Shown: positions 36,300 to 47,900 of the stretch, piece after piece
Numbering within the stretch: the first letter of the stretch is position 1
How the letters are laid out: every line of letters begins with the position of its first letter
NCBI GenBank assembly: GCA_002682825.1
Contig: NOKP01000001.1
Span: forward strand, 1,824,464 to 1,888,463
DNA from: Neonectria sp. B-13
Lineage: Eukaryota; Ascomycota; Sordariomycetes; Hypocreales; Nectriaceae
Direction of reading: 5' to 3'
DNA length: 64,000 nucleotides
Notes under the pieces: generated by a model
Told to the model about the DNA's origin: nothing
What the model saw: only the letters and a program-made list of their open reading frames with translations
The model's database searches: none
Translations under genes and position numbers: made by a program

Positions 36300-38024
36300 A
36301 TGGCCAAACCCTCCGTCAACTACGGCGTCTACCTCGTCACCGACTCGACGCCCGCGATCCTCGGCTCCGGCGACCTCTGCGCCGTCGTCGAGGCCTCGCT
36401 GCGCGGCGGCGTCACCGTGCTGCAGTATCGCGACAAGCACAGCTCCCGCGCCGAAGCCGTCGACACGGCCCGGAAGCTGCACGCCATCGCCCGCCGCTTC
36501 GACGTCCCGCTGCTCATCAACGACCGCGTCGACGTCGCCGTCGAGGTCGGCTGCGAGGGCGTGCACATTGGCCAGGACGACATGGGTATGCCATGTCAAC
36601 CTCATCATGTATATCTCTACGCAAGACTGACCATTCATCAGCCTACACCGAGGCGCGGAGGCTTCTCGGCCCCGACAAAATCATCGGCGTCACCGCCAGC
36701 TCCAAGGAAGAGGCCCTCCGCGCCTGCGAAGCCGGAGCCGACTATCTCGGCCTGGGCACCGTCTTCGCAACCCAGACCAAGAAAGACACCAAGTCCATCA
36801 TCGGCCCCGCGGGCGTCCGCGACATCCTCGCCGGCCTCGCCGCCGCCGGCCACGGCTCCGTGCCGACCGTGTGCATCGGCGGCGTCAACGCGTCCAACGC
36901 CGGCCCCGTCATCGCCGGCTGCCGGGCCCCGGCCAAGGCCCTCGACGGCGTCGCCGTGGTCAGCGCCATCATCGCCGCCGCCGACCCGGCCGCCGCCGCC
37001 CGCGACCTCCTCGCCAAGGTCACCGTCGCCATGATCCCGCAGGTGGTGCGCGCCGTGGCCGAGACGACGCCCCTGACGCACAACATGACCAACTTGGTGA
37101 GCCCAACTCCACGGAGAATGCCGTGATGCTCGGTGCTAACGATGCCCGCAGGTCGTCCAGAACTTCGCCGCCAACGTCGCCCTCTGCGTCGGCGCCAGCC
37201 CTATCATGGCCAACTACGCCGAAGAAGCCGCCGACCTGGCCAAGCTCGGCGGCGCCCTCGTCGTCAACATGGGCACCGTCACTCCCGACGGCCTCAAGAA
37301 CTACGTCCAGGCTCTGAAGGCCTACAACGACGCAGGGGGACCTGTGGTCTTTGATCCCGTAGGGTGAGTTTGGTTCCCCCTTTTTCACTTGCCCCTATTC
37401 CCACACTCGGCCGCTTTCGCCTGTGATATAAACGAGGCGCTGATGCAACAAAACAGAGCCGGCGCAACCTCCGTCCGGCGCAACGCCGTCAAAACCCTCC
37501 TGGGAGCCGGCCACTTCACCGTCATCAAGGGCAACGAAGGCGAGATCCAGACCGTCGCCGGCGCCTCCATCCAGCAACGCGGCGTTGATTCGACCTCGTC
37601 CCTGAGCCTCGCCGAAAAGGCCCGTCTCGTCTCCTCGCTCGCCCGCCGCCTCGGCTCCGTCATACTCCTCACCGGCGCCACCGACCTCCTCAGCGACGGC
37701 CGCCGCACCCTCCGCGTCGACAACGGCCACCCGCTGCTCGCCTCCGTCACCGGCACCGGATGTACCCTCGGTACCACCGTGAGCGCCATGGTCGCCGCCC
37801 ACACGGCCGATCCGCTGCTGGCCGCCGTCGCCGGCACCGTCGTCTTTGGGCTGGCCGCCGAGATGGCCGCTGCCAGGAGCGAGGTGCGTGGGCCAGGCAC
37901 TTTCGTCCCGGCCTTCTTGGACGAGCTGTATGCACTCCGAAAGGCGACGGGCGAGGGTGATTTCAGGTGGTTGACCTTGGCCAAGGTCCAGGCCGTGGAC
38001 GTGGACGAGGATTCAGAATCGTAG
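36300..38024 (+). CDS. thi6: bifunctional thiamine-phosphate synthase / hydroxyethylthiazole kinase
   Basis: Two steps of thiamine synthesis in one chain: the C-terminal kinase phosphorylates hydroxyethylthiazole, and the N-terminal TIM barrel couples it with HMP-PP to thiamine phosphate. Exons 36300-36585, 36642-37096, 37152-37363 and 37457-38024 give 506 aa. The ThiE part (about 1-225) shows LQYRDKHSSRAEA, LLINDRVDVAVEVGCEGVHIGQDDM, GVTASSKEEALRACEAGADYLGLGTVF and CIGGVNASNA. The ThiM part (about 245-506) starts at THNMTNLVVQNFAANVALCVGASPIM, rebuilt across intron 2, and has FDPVGAGATSVRR across intron 3, KGNEGEI and the phosphate-binding GTGCTLG. Each splice is confirmed by a family motif spanning it. 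The gene is very GC-rich at third positions. It is convergent with the Zn2Cys6 gene, only about 210 bp away. Confidence 0.96.
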
Positions 38025-38235
38025 ACTCCCACGCACCAAAAGTTATATGAGCCGTGATTGAAGTGTAATTAAATAGATTATTCCTTGGCAGCACCATGCT
38101 TCAAAGCTATTCTGCATCCATCTCTTTGGTTGGTGTCCCTCAACGCCGTGATATCGTGAAATGCCTTTTCCCAAACGCCAATCCTTCCTTGACCCTTGTT
38201 TCCTTAGTTTTACACATCTTCTCATCACAGCACCA

Positions 38236-40211
38236 TCACGAAATGTTCGCATCTAGCACCGTCGGATCCCCCACCACGTTCCAAACATCCACAGACCCCA
38301 TGTTTCGCCAGAACTCGCTTTCCATGCCCCCGACCAGCAGATCCTGGGTAAAGTCCACTGTCGGCATTTCTACACATCCAGCGGTCTGACGATCCAGCTC
38401 CAGCTTGACCAGGTCGCGTAGCGTCTTCAGTTGGCGCAGCAGGCGGTCAAAGGGATCCTCGGGCGGAGACGTGCCCGTTTCGGCACCGGGATAGATGCCC
38501 TGTTTACGGCGGAGGATGATAACGACAAGGTCGCGGATCTGGCTATCCATGACGTCGATCATGTTGAGCTCACTCTGAATGTGCGCTAGGTTCCATCCCG
38601 GCAGCTGCAGCGTTAGGAGCCGGAGGCCTGTAATGATGGTAAAGACGAAATCAGAAGCGCTGAGGCATAGGAAGCGAGGGCGTTCGAGCTCGCGGTGGGA
38701 GAAGCGAATGTCGAAGAAGGACCTGAGGGAGCGGACGCAGCCCCATAGAAGCTGGAGGCGGTCGGTCAGGGGTACATACGACGCGTTCGAGTGCTGGTCT
38801 GAGAGTGCGATTTCGTATAAGAGGACTTGGGCCACATTGACGTGGCTCTTGAGGGTGTCGTTGTCCGTAAATCGAGGGGCCAGAGAAGCGCTGAACTGAT
38901 CCAACTGATCTTGAAAGGATCGCACCACCATGGTTAGGGGCAGTTTCATGGCATGCTGGCTGATGTTGTCGATGGCCATCGTCAACGAGATGGACTGGGC
39001 TAGCTGCTGGATCCGGACCAGCTTGACGAGGTATTCGTCCGAAGGATACTGCATTGTCGACCCCAGCACCCTGCAACACGTCTCCAGCAGATCTGTGTTC
39101 ATGAGAACATCCGGCCGCTTATTGGCTGTAAAGACCCTGTTCAAGACCGGTTAGTCTAAGGTCCCAAAGACAAGATGGGGTTGGGTACACTTACAGCGTA
39201 TTAAGATAGTATGTCCCCGAGTATACCCTCATGTGATCCATGTTCCGTGCGAATTCCTCTCCCCGGAGAGACGCATCTTCCTTGAACCCCAGGTTGACGC
39301 ACATGGCCCTAGCAAGGAACAGCAGGTTCGTCACCTGCGAGCCCTTGAGAGCATAGTGAAACCTGTTCCCGCTGGTTAGCGTGCTTTGCTTTGTCGGCCT
39401 CACTCGTCACCTACCACGACACCAGCATCTGCAGTCCTTGGAGGAGATCCAGGTTCTTAGACCCATCGACTACTGCCGCCTGCCCAATCTCGCCGAGCAG
39501 CTCCTTGCCAAGCTTTTGCTGCCTTGCCCCGTCCAGGAAACACCCCACCATCATGGTGGCCTTCCACACGAACGGGCGATCCTGGCGAAGCTCCAGGGAC
39601 GTCACGGTGTGCGACACAATGACAAAGGGGAACAGGTCGGCGTGGACTGTCCGGTAGTTGTCCAGCAGCATCTCCGCCTCTTGGAGCGTCGGCCACCACG
39701 AGTCCCATGGCCGGGGTGTTCCCGATGCAGACGGCGGCGGCTGGACCTCGACAGGTGCAGGTTCCACGCCGGGCTTATCAGGAAACAGATGAGAGAAGTC
39801 CCACTTGTCTGCGTTGGTGACGAGGTCCTCTCCCTTGGGGGACGGACTGGTCGATCGAGCCGGGCCTGGGCCCTCCTGGACGTGAGACGACAGCTCCTCA
39901 AGGCGCTTCTCAAGGGCGGCAATCTTGGACAGCTTGGGGCTCTTCCGGACCCGGGGCGGAGCCGGGGTCTGTGAGACACACGGCTTGTCCAGGCGGTGGC
40001 ACCTTGAAGCGGACGCATTAACAAAACCGGATCCCGCTGATCTATCCCATCCTCCGGGTCCGGGAGACAGACCGGCCGACGGACTCCAGACTCACCTGTC
40101 GCACTTGAGGCTTCCCTCGGGCCCTGTAATACATCTCGCCTTGGCCCTAGCACAGGTCGTGCATGCCTTTGGACCCTTGTTCTTCAGCTGCATGGCGTCG
40201 GGACTCATCAT
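38236..40211 (-). CDS. Zn2Cys6 (GAL4-type) transcription factor
   Basis: Fungal zinc-cluster regulator, presumably nuclear; target genes unknown. Four exons on the minus strand, 40211-40096, 40002-39415, 39362-39195 and 39136-38236, give 590 aa. The zinc cluster is split by intron 1 and is complete after splicing: Cys17, 20, 27, 37, 40 and 47 (C-x2-C-x6-C-x9-C-x2-C-x6-C), with CTTCARAKARC and CDRCHRLDKPC. A basic linker RKSPKLSKIAALEKRLEEL then starts a dimerisation coiled coil. Residues from about 130 form the fungal transcription-factor middle homology region, with TVTSLELRQDRPF and LARAMCVNLGF. It ends in SEFWRNMGSVDVWNVV-type acidic/aromatic residues. The double ATG at 40211/40208 leaves the start uncertain by one residue. 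Its position between THI6 and HEM1 suggests no particular target. Confidence 0.93.
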
Positions 40212-40835
40212 GACAGGTCAAGGTTCTGATCGGGGGACGGAGAGTCAGTACGGAGCAGGAAGAGAAGAGCAAGGCCACATCCTTGAGGCAGGAAGACAAA
40301 AGTGTTCAGCCGTCGGTGTCCTCGGAGGCCCGTTTACATCCTTGATGCCGCAAAGTGGCCGGGGTTGTTGTTCTGGAACGGAGCCGGAGCGTCAAAATTG
40401 CTCCGCTTCTCCGCCGGGCACGGGGGTTTCTACGCTGACCAAGCCCACCATCCAATCAGCATCGTTGACTCCGGTCCAAAATTTGTCTGTTCGGCCTGAG
40501 GTTAAATAGTTTTTCCCCACATTGTGACTTTGGTGGTGGGCTCATGCTGCCGGGCTAGAAACAACAAGGACGCAGATATGAGTACATTGGATCACCTTCA
40601 ACTAGCATTTACTGGGTATTCACTAAGAAATCGGAGCGAAACAGGTTTGTGTTGATATTCCAAAATGCCACATTTCTGTGGCAATGGATAAAAAGGTATT
40701 TCAATTCTCTCGTCTGTCCCGATTAAGGGTAGGCGTAGATATCTGTCAAAAATGACATGTATGGAAAGGAACTTGGGGTGTCTGCATCACAGTTGTTTGC
40801 GATGGCAGCAGATTGGACGTGTTAGTTGACAACGC
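40212..40835. other. spacer Zn2Cys6 gene / HEM1 3' end
   Basis: About 620 bp holding the promoter of the zinc-cluster gene and the 3' flank of HEM1, AT-rich toward 40700. No gene is supported. Confidence 0.55.
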
Positions 40836-42775
40836 TTAGGCGGCGGCCCCGGCAACCTGGCTAGCCAGCTGCGACTCATGCTCAAGAAGGGCTTCGGTGA
40901 TGCCGTTGTTCGCATGGCCAGCCGCCACAATGTCCTTGGTGGCCTGCTCGATCTTGAGCTGTTTGTCAGTCCAGAGCGGCTCCTGGACGTTGCCCTCCTC
41001 GCCGACACCAATGAAACCACCCTCGGCGGCCCACTGGGAAGTGCGCTTGATGCCCAGACGGGTCCAGATCTCATCGACAGCCTGCACAAGCTCATCTCGG
41101 TACTCCTTCGTGTGGCCCGGGGTGGGGGTGATGCGGAGGCGTTCCTGGCCGACGGGGACGGTGGGGTAGTTGATCGACTGGACATAGATGCGGTAGTCCT
41201 TGAGAAGCATGTCGGATGCCGCCTTGGCGACCTCGGCATTGCCGACTAGGATGGGGACAATGTGGGAGGGGTTGGGAATGACGGGGATGTCCCGCTCGGC
41301 CATGGCCTCCTTGACAGCTCGGGTGTGAAGTTGCTGGAGTCGTCGGTCGCCATCGTACTCCATCTGGTACTCGATGGATGCCTTGGCACCCGCCATAGTG
41401 GCCGGGGGCAGCGAAGTGGTAAAGATGAAACCAGGGGCCAGCGATCGGATCATGTCGACAAGCTTGGTGCTACCAGCGATGTATCCGCCAACGCAGCCAT
41501 ATGCCTTGCCCAGTGTTCCAGTGATGATGTCGATGCGCTCCATAATGGTTCCCCGAGTGGCGCCCTTGACGTGCGCCTCCCAGTCCAGGTGCTCCGCAAC
41601 ACCAGCGCCGTGAGGACCGTACATACCAACGGCATGGACTTCGTCGAGGAAGGTAATGGCACCATACTTCTCGGCAAGATCACAAATCTCTTCGATGGGG
41701 CCGATGGAGCCGCACATGCTGTAGACGGACTCAAAGGCGATGATCTTGGGGACGTGCAGGGGGAGAGAAGCCAGCTTAGCCTCGAGGTCCTGCACATCGT
41801 TGTGTTTGAAGACAAGCTTCTTGGTTCCGGAATGGCGAATGCCCTGGATCATGGAGGCGTGATTCAGACTATCCGACAGAATGACACAGTCGGGCATCTT
41901 GCTGCCGAGGGTGGCGAGGGTGGCATCGTTGGCGACGTAGCAGGAACTGAAGACAAGGGCGGCCTCCTGGGCGTGCAACTTGGCGAGAGAGCCCTCGAGT
42001 TCGACAGCATGTCGGTTGTGGCCAGAAATGTTCCGAGTTCCGCCAGCACCAGCGCCGTACTCCTCCAAAGTCTCATGCATCTTGTTCAGGACGCGGGAGT
42101 TGCGGCCCATGCCTAGGTAGTCGTTGGCGCACCAAACAGTGACCCGATCCTCCTTATTGGACATGTGGGCGCGGGGGAAATCCTTGGCGAGGCGATTGAT
42201 GTTGTTGAAGTAGCGGTAGGACTTGTCCTTGTGCTTCTTGTCGAGCTCGGCATTATAGAAGCCTTCGTAGTCGAACTTGCCGGTAGTATTGAGAGCGGCG
42301 GCGGCGGTGGCGGGAGCGGGAGCGGTAGCATTTCGGTTCAGAGGGGCGCCGGGAGGGATCGAGGCTGCCAGGCGCGTTAGAAGTCGGACAATTGACTGCG
42401 GACGAGCGATGAAAGTGGCAGTGTTGGTGTCGAAGACATACCTTTGTCACGGCCCTCGAAGATGGGGCGGTCAACGGCGCGAGCCTCCTGGCTGCGGCTG
42501 GTGTGAATCTTGGCCTTGCCAGTCTTCGCATTGCTGGAAAAGGCGCGGAAGGCAGATGCAGCAGCGGCGCCATGCTTGGCCGACTGGACAGCCATGGCCT
42601 TTCCCATGACGGGGCAGCGATGGCCGAGCAGTTGCAGCTTGGACATGGTACCGCCGCAAGGCGAGACCTGGGTCGCCTGGGGACGGGCGGTGGTCGACAG
42701 GGCACGCAGAGTGGCGGGCGAGGCCTTCTTCAAGAAGGGGCACATGGCCTTGGACTGGCGGAGGACGCTATCCAT
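40836..42775 (-). CDS. hem1: 5-aminolevulinate synthase, mitochondrial
   Basis: First step of heme synthesis: PLP-dependent condensation of glycine and succinyl-CoA to 5-aminolevulinate in the matrix. Exons 42775-42442 and 42364-40836 are joined over a 77-bp intron with a CTAAC branch site (acceptor GGCAG), giving 620 aa. The N-terminal 110 residues are a presequence containing two Cys-Pro heme-regulatory-type motifs, MCPFLKK (near 11) and HRCPVMGK (near 53), which in this enzyme family can bind heme. The core starts at [28 protein letters not shown] and has [36 protein letters not shown] and [12 protein letters not shown] (PLP Lys near residue 398). A C-terminal tail beyond the [11 protein letters not shown] segment is Gln/Ala-rich. 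Confidence 0.97.
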
Positions 42776-44915
42776 GGCGAGTTGCGAGGGAATGGGATTT
42801 TCGACGAAGAACCGGAGGGGCAGGAAATGCCGATGCGATGCGAATGCGATTTGATGAGGGGCAATTTCTGTTTTTCACTCAGCTGCACTCGCGCGGTTGC
42901 AAGCGGAACAAAACGAAGCAATTGCTGGCACCTGGTCCGGAGGGATGTGATGGGCAATGGTGAGGGTAGTGAGCAAGAGGGAGAGGGAAAAGAGAGAAGA
43001 GTGGAAGGGATGGGGTTGGTTGAGAGAGAGAAGAGAAGAGGAAGCGGGAAGGAGACGGGAGAGACGGTTTTCGGCGGTTCGGGAAGGCGGCCTCGCTGTG
43101 TGGCTACAGTGCACTGAACTTAGTACTTAGTAGGTGCTGGACTACGTAGGTCATCAACTATCCAATACCCGGCTTGCCGCAGCTTTCAGGTCCCTGGCGG
43201 GAATCAATTCAGGTACTTTGCCCTTCTGAGAATACGCTTTCAATAACTAAGTTACGAAGCACGAACTGCGAATACCCTGGCCGCAATCGCCGCATTCGCC
43301 GCCTCCTCCGCCTCCTCGGAGCGGGTTCCATCCGGGGTGGGTGAGACTCTGACTCTCTGCGCTGCGTGGGTGTGAGTGGGTTGTCAAACTTGAACTTGAG
43401 TGGCTGTGGACAAAGCAACTGCCGTGCGACCGATCATTATTTGTGTCTCACTGTCTCTGTCCTCGCTGTATGTATCTTGACTCTGTCTCTGGTCTGTGTC
43501 TGTGTCTGCCTCTTTCTCTCCGTCATCCTGCCGTCACCGAGTTGCTCACATACTTATCCAGTATTCACCCATTATTCCTCAGAACCCCCATTCCTCCTTC
43601 TCACTCTTGTTACTCTCACTCATTCTGCTCAGACACATCATCTGATCTCACCGACCGCTGGATGAAGCCAGCTTAGCGCACAACACCAAGAGAGGGGCAA
43701 TGGTGACTCGGCCCAAGAGCGAGCGGCCCCGGCACGGAGACGGAAGAGGAAAGAAAAAAAGACACTCATCACAAGGCCTAGACCGGCAAACGCCCTAGGG
43801 AAAGAAATACCTTGGCTGCCATTGGCTCACTACCTACCCCTGACCCAGCACCCGCGTGCAGATGAGAGACGTTCCATTCGCATTCCGAAAAATGCGGGCA
43901 CTTCCTTGTTGCACCACATCTGACGCGCTGCGGTCCACGGATCTCCGACTCGAGAGATTCTCCCACCCAAGATTCCATTGTAGGGCTCTCATTTTCTCAA
44001 GCATCACCGGCGTCCCCGACCGACAGGAGCCCTGGAGACAACAGTACCAGGCGAATGACGGATACGGTGCTAATCTAAGTCAGGTTAACCCCTCCTCTCC
44101 TCCGGCTCCGGGACCGGCCCCGCCGCATCTCTCCAGTTCTTTTTAGAGCCTCCTCTCTGAATCCGCACTGCCATCTTCTTCCATCGTACGATACGGCTAG
44201 CCGTCTAAATTCTTATTAATTATGCTCATGGACTGCCCTCCGCAATCGAGAAGCCATGTTCGGGTGGCCCACTAGCAGTCAACTCCTATCAGAGTCCCTT
44301 GCGGAGTCGCAGTTGCAAGGATCGATCTTCGCTTCGTTACGGAAGTCTCCGATCAGCCGGCCTAGCTACGGAACTTTAGACTGATTCCGCTCCAACTCAG
44401 TCATGCCGGTTCTTCTTCCAATCCACGCAATATTGTTACGTACTACGTAGTTAACTCCCATTGAAAGGAGCCGGTGCTCGGTCACCATTCTGCTGTAAAT
44501 TTGTAACCAAGTCACCTTGCTGCCCCACAATCCCACTGCACAGTACACATGTACATACAAATCGCTTGGTTCAAACTCTTCCGGGGCACGTTCCATTGAT
44601 GACCAGAGTACGTCGAGGACGGATCTCTCATGCGGGTTGGGTAGCGAAGAGTCTTTACCAACATGGCTTGCTGATCTAGTCACTTCCCATCCATTGCTGA
44701 ACCCCTCTCGAGTATGAAATAACTCGTCAAGGCAAAAACATCGCAAAGAATCCGCCTATGCCTAGCCTCCAAAATGGGTATATCATACAATCATCAATTC
44801 CGACAACGCCATCTCCATCCCTGCCAAAATCATGTACCTTTCCGTACTTATTTTCCCTCGCGTATCACCCAGCCAACGCCTTCCCTCTTTCTCTTCCTCC
44901 TCCGCCCTCCAGTCC
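42776..44915. other. 2.1 kb spacer upstream of HEM1
   Basis: The largest fully internal gap. It contains a purine-rich leader (42960-43080), a CT/TG-rich pyrimidine stretch (43430-43640) and an AT-rich part near 44200. The small frames (for example minus strand 44366-44746) show no family features. I looked for tRNA A/B boxes and saw none. It is probably promoter, long 5' UTR and the SNF2 gene's 3' flank. Confidence 0.5.
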
Positions 44916-47900
44916 TCAAGTTGAGCTTTCTGTTTCGTCTCCTCGGGGTGACCCCTTTCTTAATCCGAGCCGCCGATCTCCCGTCGACTCCATCGTTCCT
45001 GGCGCAGGAAACGCTCTGCCTTGTTCCTCAAACAGCGCTCGATTCGCCCATGGTGGCAGTCGGAAGTCCCGTCGCTTCCTATTGTCGGCTGCTTCCCACA
45101 TTACTTCCATATCCTCCCTTGCGTGCGGGCTTTTCGATATCCCCCCCGCCTTCATCATCTGTCGTCCAATGTTATGCAAGTTCTTTGGCAATCAATTAGT
45201 AAGTCCAGGTACGGGTGGGTGCAGTATCGTCATCACTTACTTGAGGATCCGGCGAGTGAGCTCTCCGACTGGCCTGGGCAGAAATATCCTTTTCGGGCAG
45301 TCCATTCATCGCGTCGATACGACTTTCAAGTGCCGTCTTTTCCGCCAGAGCCACATAGGACGCCGTCCAGTGGCCGGAGACTAACGACGTCACAAACCGG
45401 TCGTGAACCAATAGCTCTTCCAAGTGCTTCCAATGTTGGTTATCGGGCAGGAATCCAAACTCGCGCGTCTCTCGAACTGTATGAATTGCGCCTGTCAAGG
45501 ATTCCGCGAACTTGTGAGGTCCTCCAGGAGTTTCTCGTAAGCCGTGTTCCTGTAGTTCATGTATTCTACCCGCAAGCTTGGTTTGGAATTTCATCTTGGA
45601 CTGGGTCTGGGGCTGCGTGAAGATGTTTCCTCCGATGTAAGGGGTGCTCTGCGTCGGTTTCGGGGGCATTTTGGGCATTTCTGTCTCTGTCGTGACCGTG
45701 GCCGGCGCCGGCGCCGTGGGCGGTGTCGGTGTTTGCTTTTCTCCAAAGTACGTGTTCGCGCCAGCTACCGGTAGAGGGACTGTTCCAGATCCAACGGCTG
45801 GAGACTGAACTTGGGATCCTAGATGTGATGCCTATTCCTAAATCAGTATCGCTAATCCTGAATCTCTGTAGCGGCAAACTCACCCGCGAGGTTTCGTTAA
45901 GTGCTGAATTCGTGGCCTGCCGATACAGGTCTTGTCCCATAGGAACAGGATCGGGGGCGTCGAACGTTCCATCCAATGACTGGTTAACAGATGCATGGGG
46001 CCGCAACGCAACTTGTCCAGCTTCAGGCGTAGAGAGAGCTGCCTGGGAAAGCTGGGACAGTCGATGAAACTCTTCTTGCCCTAGCTTCTGCTTGGCTCTC
46101 TGATATCCGTCGGGGTCGCTGAACATGAGGCGATTCATCTCAACCATGCTCTTCACGTCTCGAAGTTCGTCGGCAGAAAGTTTCATATCCATGTCCTCCT
46201 CTTCAAAGGTATCGGTTGAGAGTATAGAACGAATGGCCTCCCCATCCTTTTTGTACCTGATGAGCTTGTCCAAGATACGATCCTTGCCAAGAAATGGTGT
46301 GAGATCCTTCGCTGGCGATGGCCGGATGGGGTGAAGGATGATGCCTTTACGTTTCGACCAACTGATTGGGTTCTTCTTGTCGACGACTCTGGATGCCAGT
46401 TGCGTCTTAAAAACGTGTTTGTTCTGGAGCTCCTCCTCGAAGGTGCCTGCCACCACAAATCGGTAGACAAAAACTGGCTTGTCTTGCCCAATTCGATACA
46501 CCCGCCCAACAGCCTGTTGTTCATGTACCGGGTTCCATTTAATGTCAAAGATGACAACCCTGTTAGCGCCTTGGATGTTGAGACCAACCCCTCCCGCTGT
46601 CGTGGATATCAAGTACACCTCTTGGTTACCCAAATTGAAATTCTTGATCATCTCTTGACGTTTGCTGATCGGGGTTTTGCCAGTAAGGCAGGAAACCCGC
46701 CTTTTCTGCATCTTGAACAAGTTGAGTAGGTAGTCGATTGTCATCAATGCTTGGCTGAAGACGAGCACCTTGTCTCCCACCGCTCGGGCTTCGTCCAGGA
46801 TTACCGTCAACAGCTCAACTTTTCCTGACAGAGACGCAAGGTCGGGATCGGGCACCTTAAGCTCCTTCAACACCGGCTGAATGATGCTTGTGGGGAACGT
46901 CGAGTCTTCCTGCCCGCTGTCATCTTCATCTTTAAGATTTCCCTCACTAATCTGTTTGACTTTGTGCTGAAAGCACCTGGGATGGTTGCAGATCAGCGCT
47001 AGGTGATTCGTGACGGTAAACAGCTGAGACTGTTGAAGCTTAGACCCGTTGAGGCCCATATCATTATTTTCAAGACCTTGAAGATAGAGGGCGTAGAGCG
47101 TGTGTTGTAATGGCGTAGGAGGGACCGAAATAACGAACTCAAACTTCGGAGGCAGGTCATCTCTCAGACACGAGTTGATCGTAGCTCGGTGGACTTTGGG
47201 TGCTACCGTTGCCTTCAGTGCCTCGAGTTTCTTTAAGGCGCTTCTCTTTTCGGGACCGGTGCTGTCATGGTAAAGACCGTGCTGAATTGGCGTTGCGTAC
47301 ATCTCACGGAACTCTGCAAGCGGACCTAAGAAGTTCGGTGCCACCCAGTCCATCATTGCCCTATACTCTTCAACGTTGTTCGCCAGAGGTGAGCCTGTTA
47401 AGGCAATCCGGCTCAATGTTCTGAATCGACCGCAAGACTGATGAACCATACTCTTTTCGTTCTTCATATGATGTGCCTCATCTGCGATAACAACGTTTGG
47501 TTTGTTGAGTAAGAGCTCTTCCACTTCTTTGTGTTGAGAGAGTACCTGACTGAGCATGCGGTAGCCCATGACGAGAACGCCACCAGTCCTGGCCCATTCT
47601 TGTATTACCTCGGGCCTCTCCGCGAAGGCCAACTGAGAGTCAACTCTGCGCAAAGGTCCGAGAACATCCTTCGGGATCCACATAAGGAGTTCATCGATCC
47701 AATTATCCACTAGTCCGGGAGGACAGAGCACCAGAGTCTGAGAACGTCGAAGGTCTTCGGGCACTTGTGCCTTCACAGATGGGTCCAACGAAATTGCCGA
47801 CTCCCGTATTGCGACGAGGAGTGTGATGACTTGCATGGTCTTCCCCAGACCCATTGTGTGAGCTAAAAGACAACCCTGCCGAGGGGTCTGTGCGTCAAGA

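Noticed and set aside
36090..37034. A 314-codon frame running through the first THI6 intron
   Set aside because: It follows THI6 only up to the first donor and then turns into Pro/Ala/Ser-rich nonsense; the spliced version restores all ThiE motifs.
44366..44746. Minus-strand frame of 126 codons in the HEM1-SNF2 gap
   Set aside because: No family resemblance, no splice-linked neighbours, and low-likelihood codon use; may be chance.
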